A stretch of 64,000 nt of DNA from Morella rubra (taxonomy: Eukaryota; Streptophyta; Magnoliopsida; Fagales; Myricaceae). The DNA lies in NCBI GenBank assembly GCA_003952965.2, contig CM025850.1, forward strand, positions 3,273,269 through 3,337,268, read 5' to 3'. Below, one piece after another: positions 62,560-64,000 of this stretch (position 1 is the stretch's first letter; every line of letters begins with the position of its first letter). Position numbers and translations under genes: made by a program. The notes under the pieces are model-generated. The model was not told the DNA's origin and ran no database searches. It saw nothing but the letters and a program-made list of their open reading frames with translations.

Positions 62560-64000
62560 GGTCAGACAGAGGTGATGTCGGCTTCTGTTGGATGATACGG
62601 ACGGCTGAGATGGGATCTTAGGGGACTATATTAGACCGATGGAGATGAGCCACGTGGGATTTTGAACCAGCTCAGCGTGACGCCTTGACACGTGCAGGTT
62701 CCCGGAAAGAGAGGAAGGCAGGGACTCTGGAGGAAAGAAGATGGAATGGGATTGGAAGGTGGTCCACGTTCTTCTTCAGCGCGTGTGTGCACCTCATTTT
62801 AAGTTGTAGGCCTTAAGTGGCACGCACATTTGACATGCGTTCAGTGGTCCAAGTCCACGTAGATCCTAAAGTTCCAAAAAAACATTTTCAACTGCGCACG
62901 TTCGTTTGCCTAAAAATTTAAGAATTTAAATTTAAATTTATACTCGTAACGTTATTCTTACACGTATATTAATATAATTTATCATTACTTTTTTTACACA
63001 CATCAATACAACTTTTACATGCATGTCAATAAAGTTCAAACATTACCTAAATATTCTAAAATTCTTAAAATTTTCTCAAAACGAACGTGCGGATTTGTAA
63101 AAATTTTAGACAACACCTATACACTGACATTGGTGTTTGTTTGTAAAAATTTCGGCTTGGCTAAAATTTTAGAGTGTCCAAAATTTTAGTCTCAAATGCC
63201 ATGTTTAATTTGAACGGATTTTCAGTTTGGTTACAGTTTCTAGGCTTTAATCACTCTGCAAATTTTTTACTCTCACCATTCGAGTTGTATTCTAACCGAG
63301 TCGAGTCTAGTATACGCTGTTCAAACTCGGCTGTTAGACATATATGAAAGTTCAAGCTCGAGCCGCGCTTCTGCAGGAGTGTTCGAACTCGGCTCGTTTA
63401 AAATTTTCATGTTCAACAGCTCAAGCTTAATTAAACATATATACACGAGTTGAGTTGGAGCTTATTCGAGCAAAGCTCAAACTCGAACCAACCAATAAAA
63501 TCTGAGCTTAGAAAACACAGATATCAAAAACATAACTCAAATCAAGCCTCAATATATGTGTCATAGTACATAATACACGACATATAATAAAACTTGATAT
63601 TTGTACTAACTTTTTTTTAGAAAATATTTAGATTCATATATAATCTGTTAATTGCAAAAATGACAGACAACATATATTTAATATATAGAGGGCATAACAA
63701 ATCCTTATGGATAATACTTATCCATTCATATATCAATATAATCAAATGCATATTTTACTAATATATAAATAAGAAACTTATAATACATACAAATGTACCG
63801 AGCTTTTAAACGAACTCAAATGAATTTAGTCGAATTTATACAAGTTTTGTTCGCGAGCTTTAATCGAGTTGAGACGAGTTTAACCGAGTTTGAAACGTTT
63901 AATATTCAAGCCAGAAGACAATAATGGTATTCAAATTTGGCTCTTTTATTAAATGAAATCTTAATTCCAAACGTTTGTTAATATTGCAGTCACATCCCAC
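62560..64000. other. Intergenic, upstream of the phosphatase gene; degenerate repeat in right half
   Basis: No gene. 62560-62880 is GC-richer, promoter-like sequence. From about 63280 to 63900 the sequence is full of CGAGTTGAG / GAGCTCGAAC / AACTCGGCTCG-type variants in both orientations, a pattern common in decayed plant transposons. I cannot define ends. Confidence 0.35.

Overview
This window is nuclear DNA from a flowering plant. It is AT-rich, carries intron-split genes for chloroplast and auxin-type functions, and holds several classes of plant transposable element. The protein sequences fit an angiosperm, but I cannot name a species. There is one assembly gap of 99 N at 9984-10082.

Layout. 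Positions 1-1870 are the end of a Ty3/gypsy-type LTR. About 2399-9983 is a decayed En/Spm (CACTA) transposon on the minus strand. It has a TNP2-type transposase, a second Transposase_24-type gene, and terminal arrays of GATCGATCG-like motifs on both sides; its right end is lost in the gap. Positions 10964-23850 (+) hold a complete 16-exon starch synthase IV gene, whose coding exons join in phase to 1017 codons. Its 3' part is repeated downstream (24503-28905), partly as clean copy and partly as a shortened mosaic. Positions 30181-37261 (-) hold three tandem copies of an LHCB1-type chlorophyll a/b-binding protein gene: the first intact, the second chimeric and truncated, the third frameshifted. 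Positions 38472-41140 and 44790-47372 (-) are two near-identical tryptophan aminotransferase-related (alliinase-fold) genes. They are separated by a decayed chromovirus-type gypsy fragment that replaces the 3' end of the second copy. Positions 50513-51665 are a non-autonomous hAT element with a perfect 8-bp target duplication, sitting inside an older CACTA-like element. Positions 55646-62520 (-) hold a gene for an SSP4-like CTD phosphatase whose catalytic exon is disrupted. The remainder to 64000 is AT-rich intergenic sequence.

The most unusual signal is structural. Three unrelated genes (SS4, LHCB1, TAR) are each locally repeated. In the SS4 and LHCB1 cases the order is intact copy, then a copy compressed by many short deletions with almost no substitutions, then a near-identical copy. 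Ordinary pseudogene decay does not look like this. Two readings are open: a false duplication in the assembly (two haplotypes joined in series with a chimeric consensus between them), or a real but strange local deletion and rearrangement process. Short indel-dense patches in the last TAR exon and in the phosphatase exon have a similar look.

No RNA genes or CRISPR arrays were recognised. The genes share no operon-like logic. SS4 (starch granule initiation) and LHCB1 (light harvesting) are both plastid proteins, but nothing in the sequence shows they are co-regulated.
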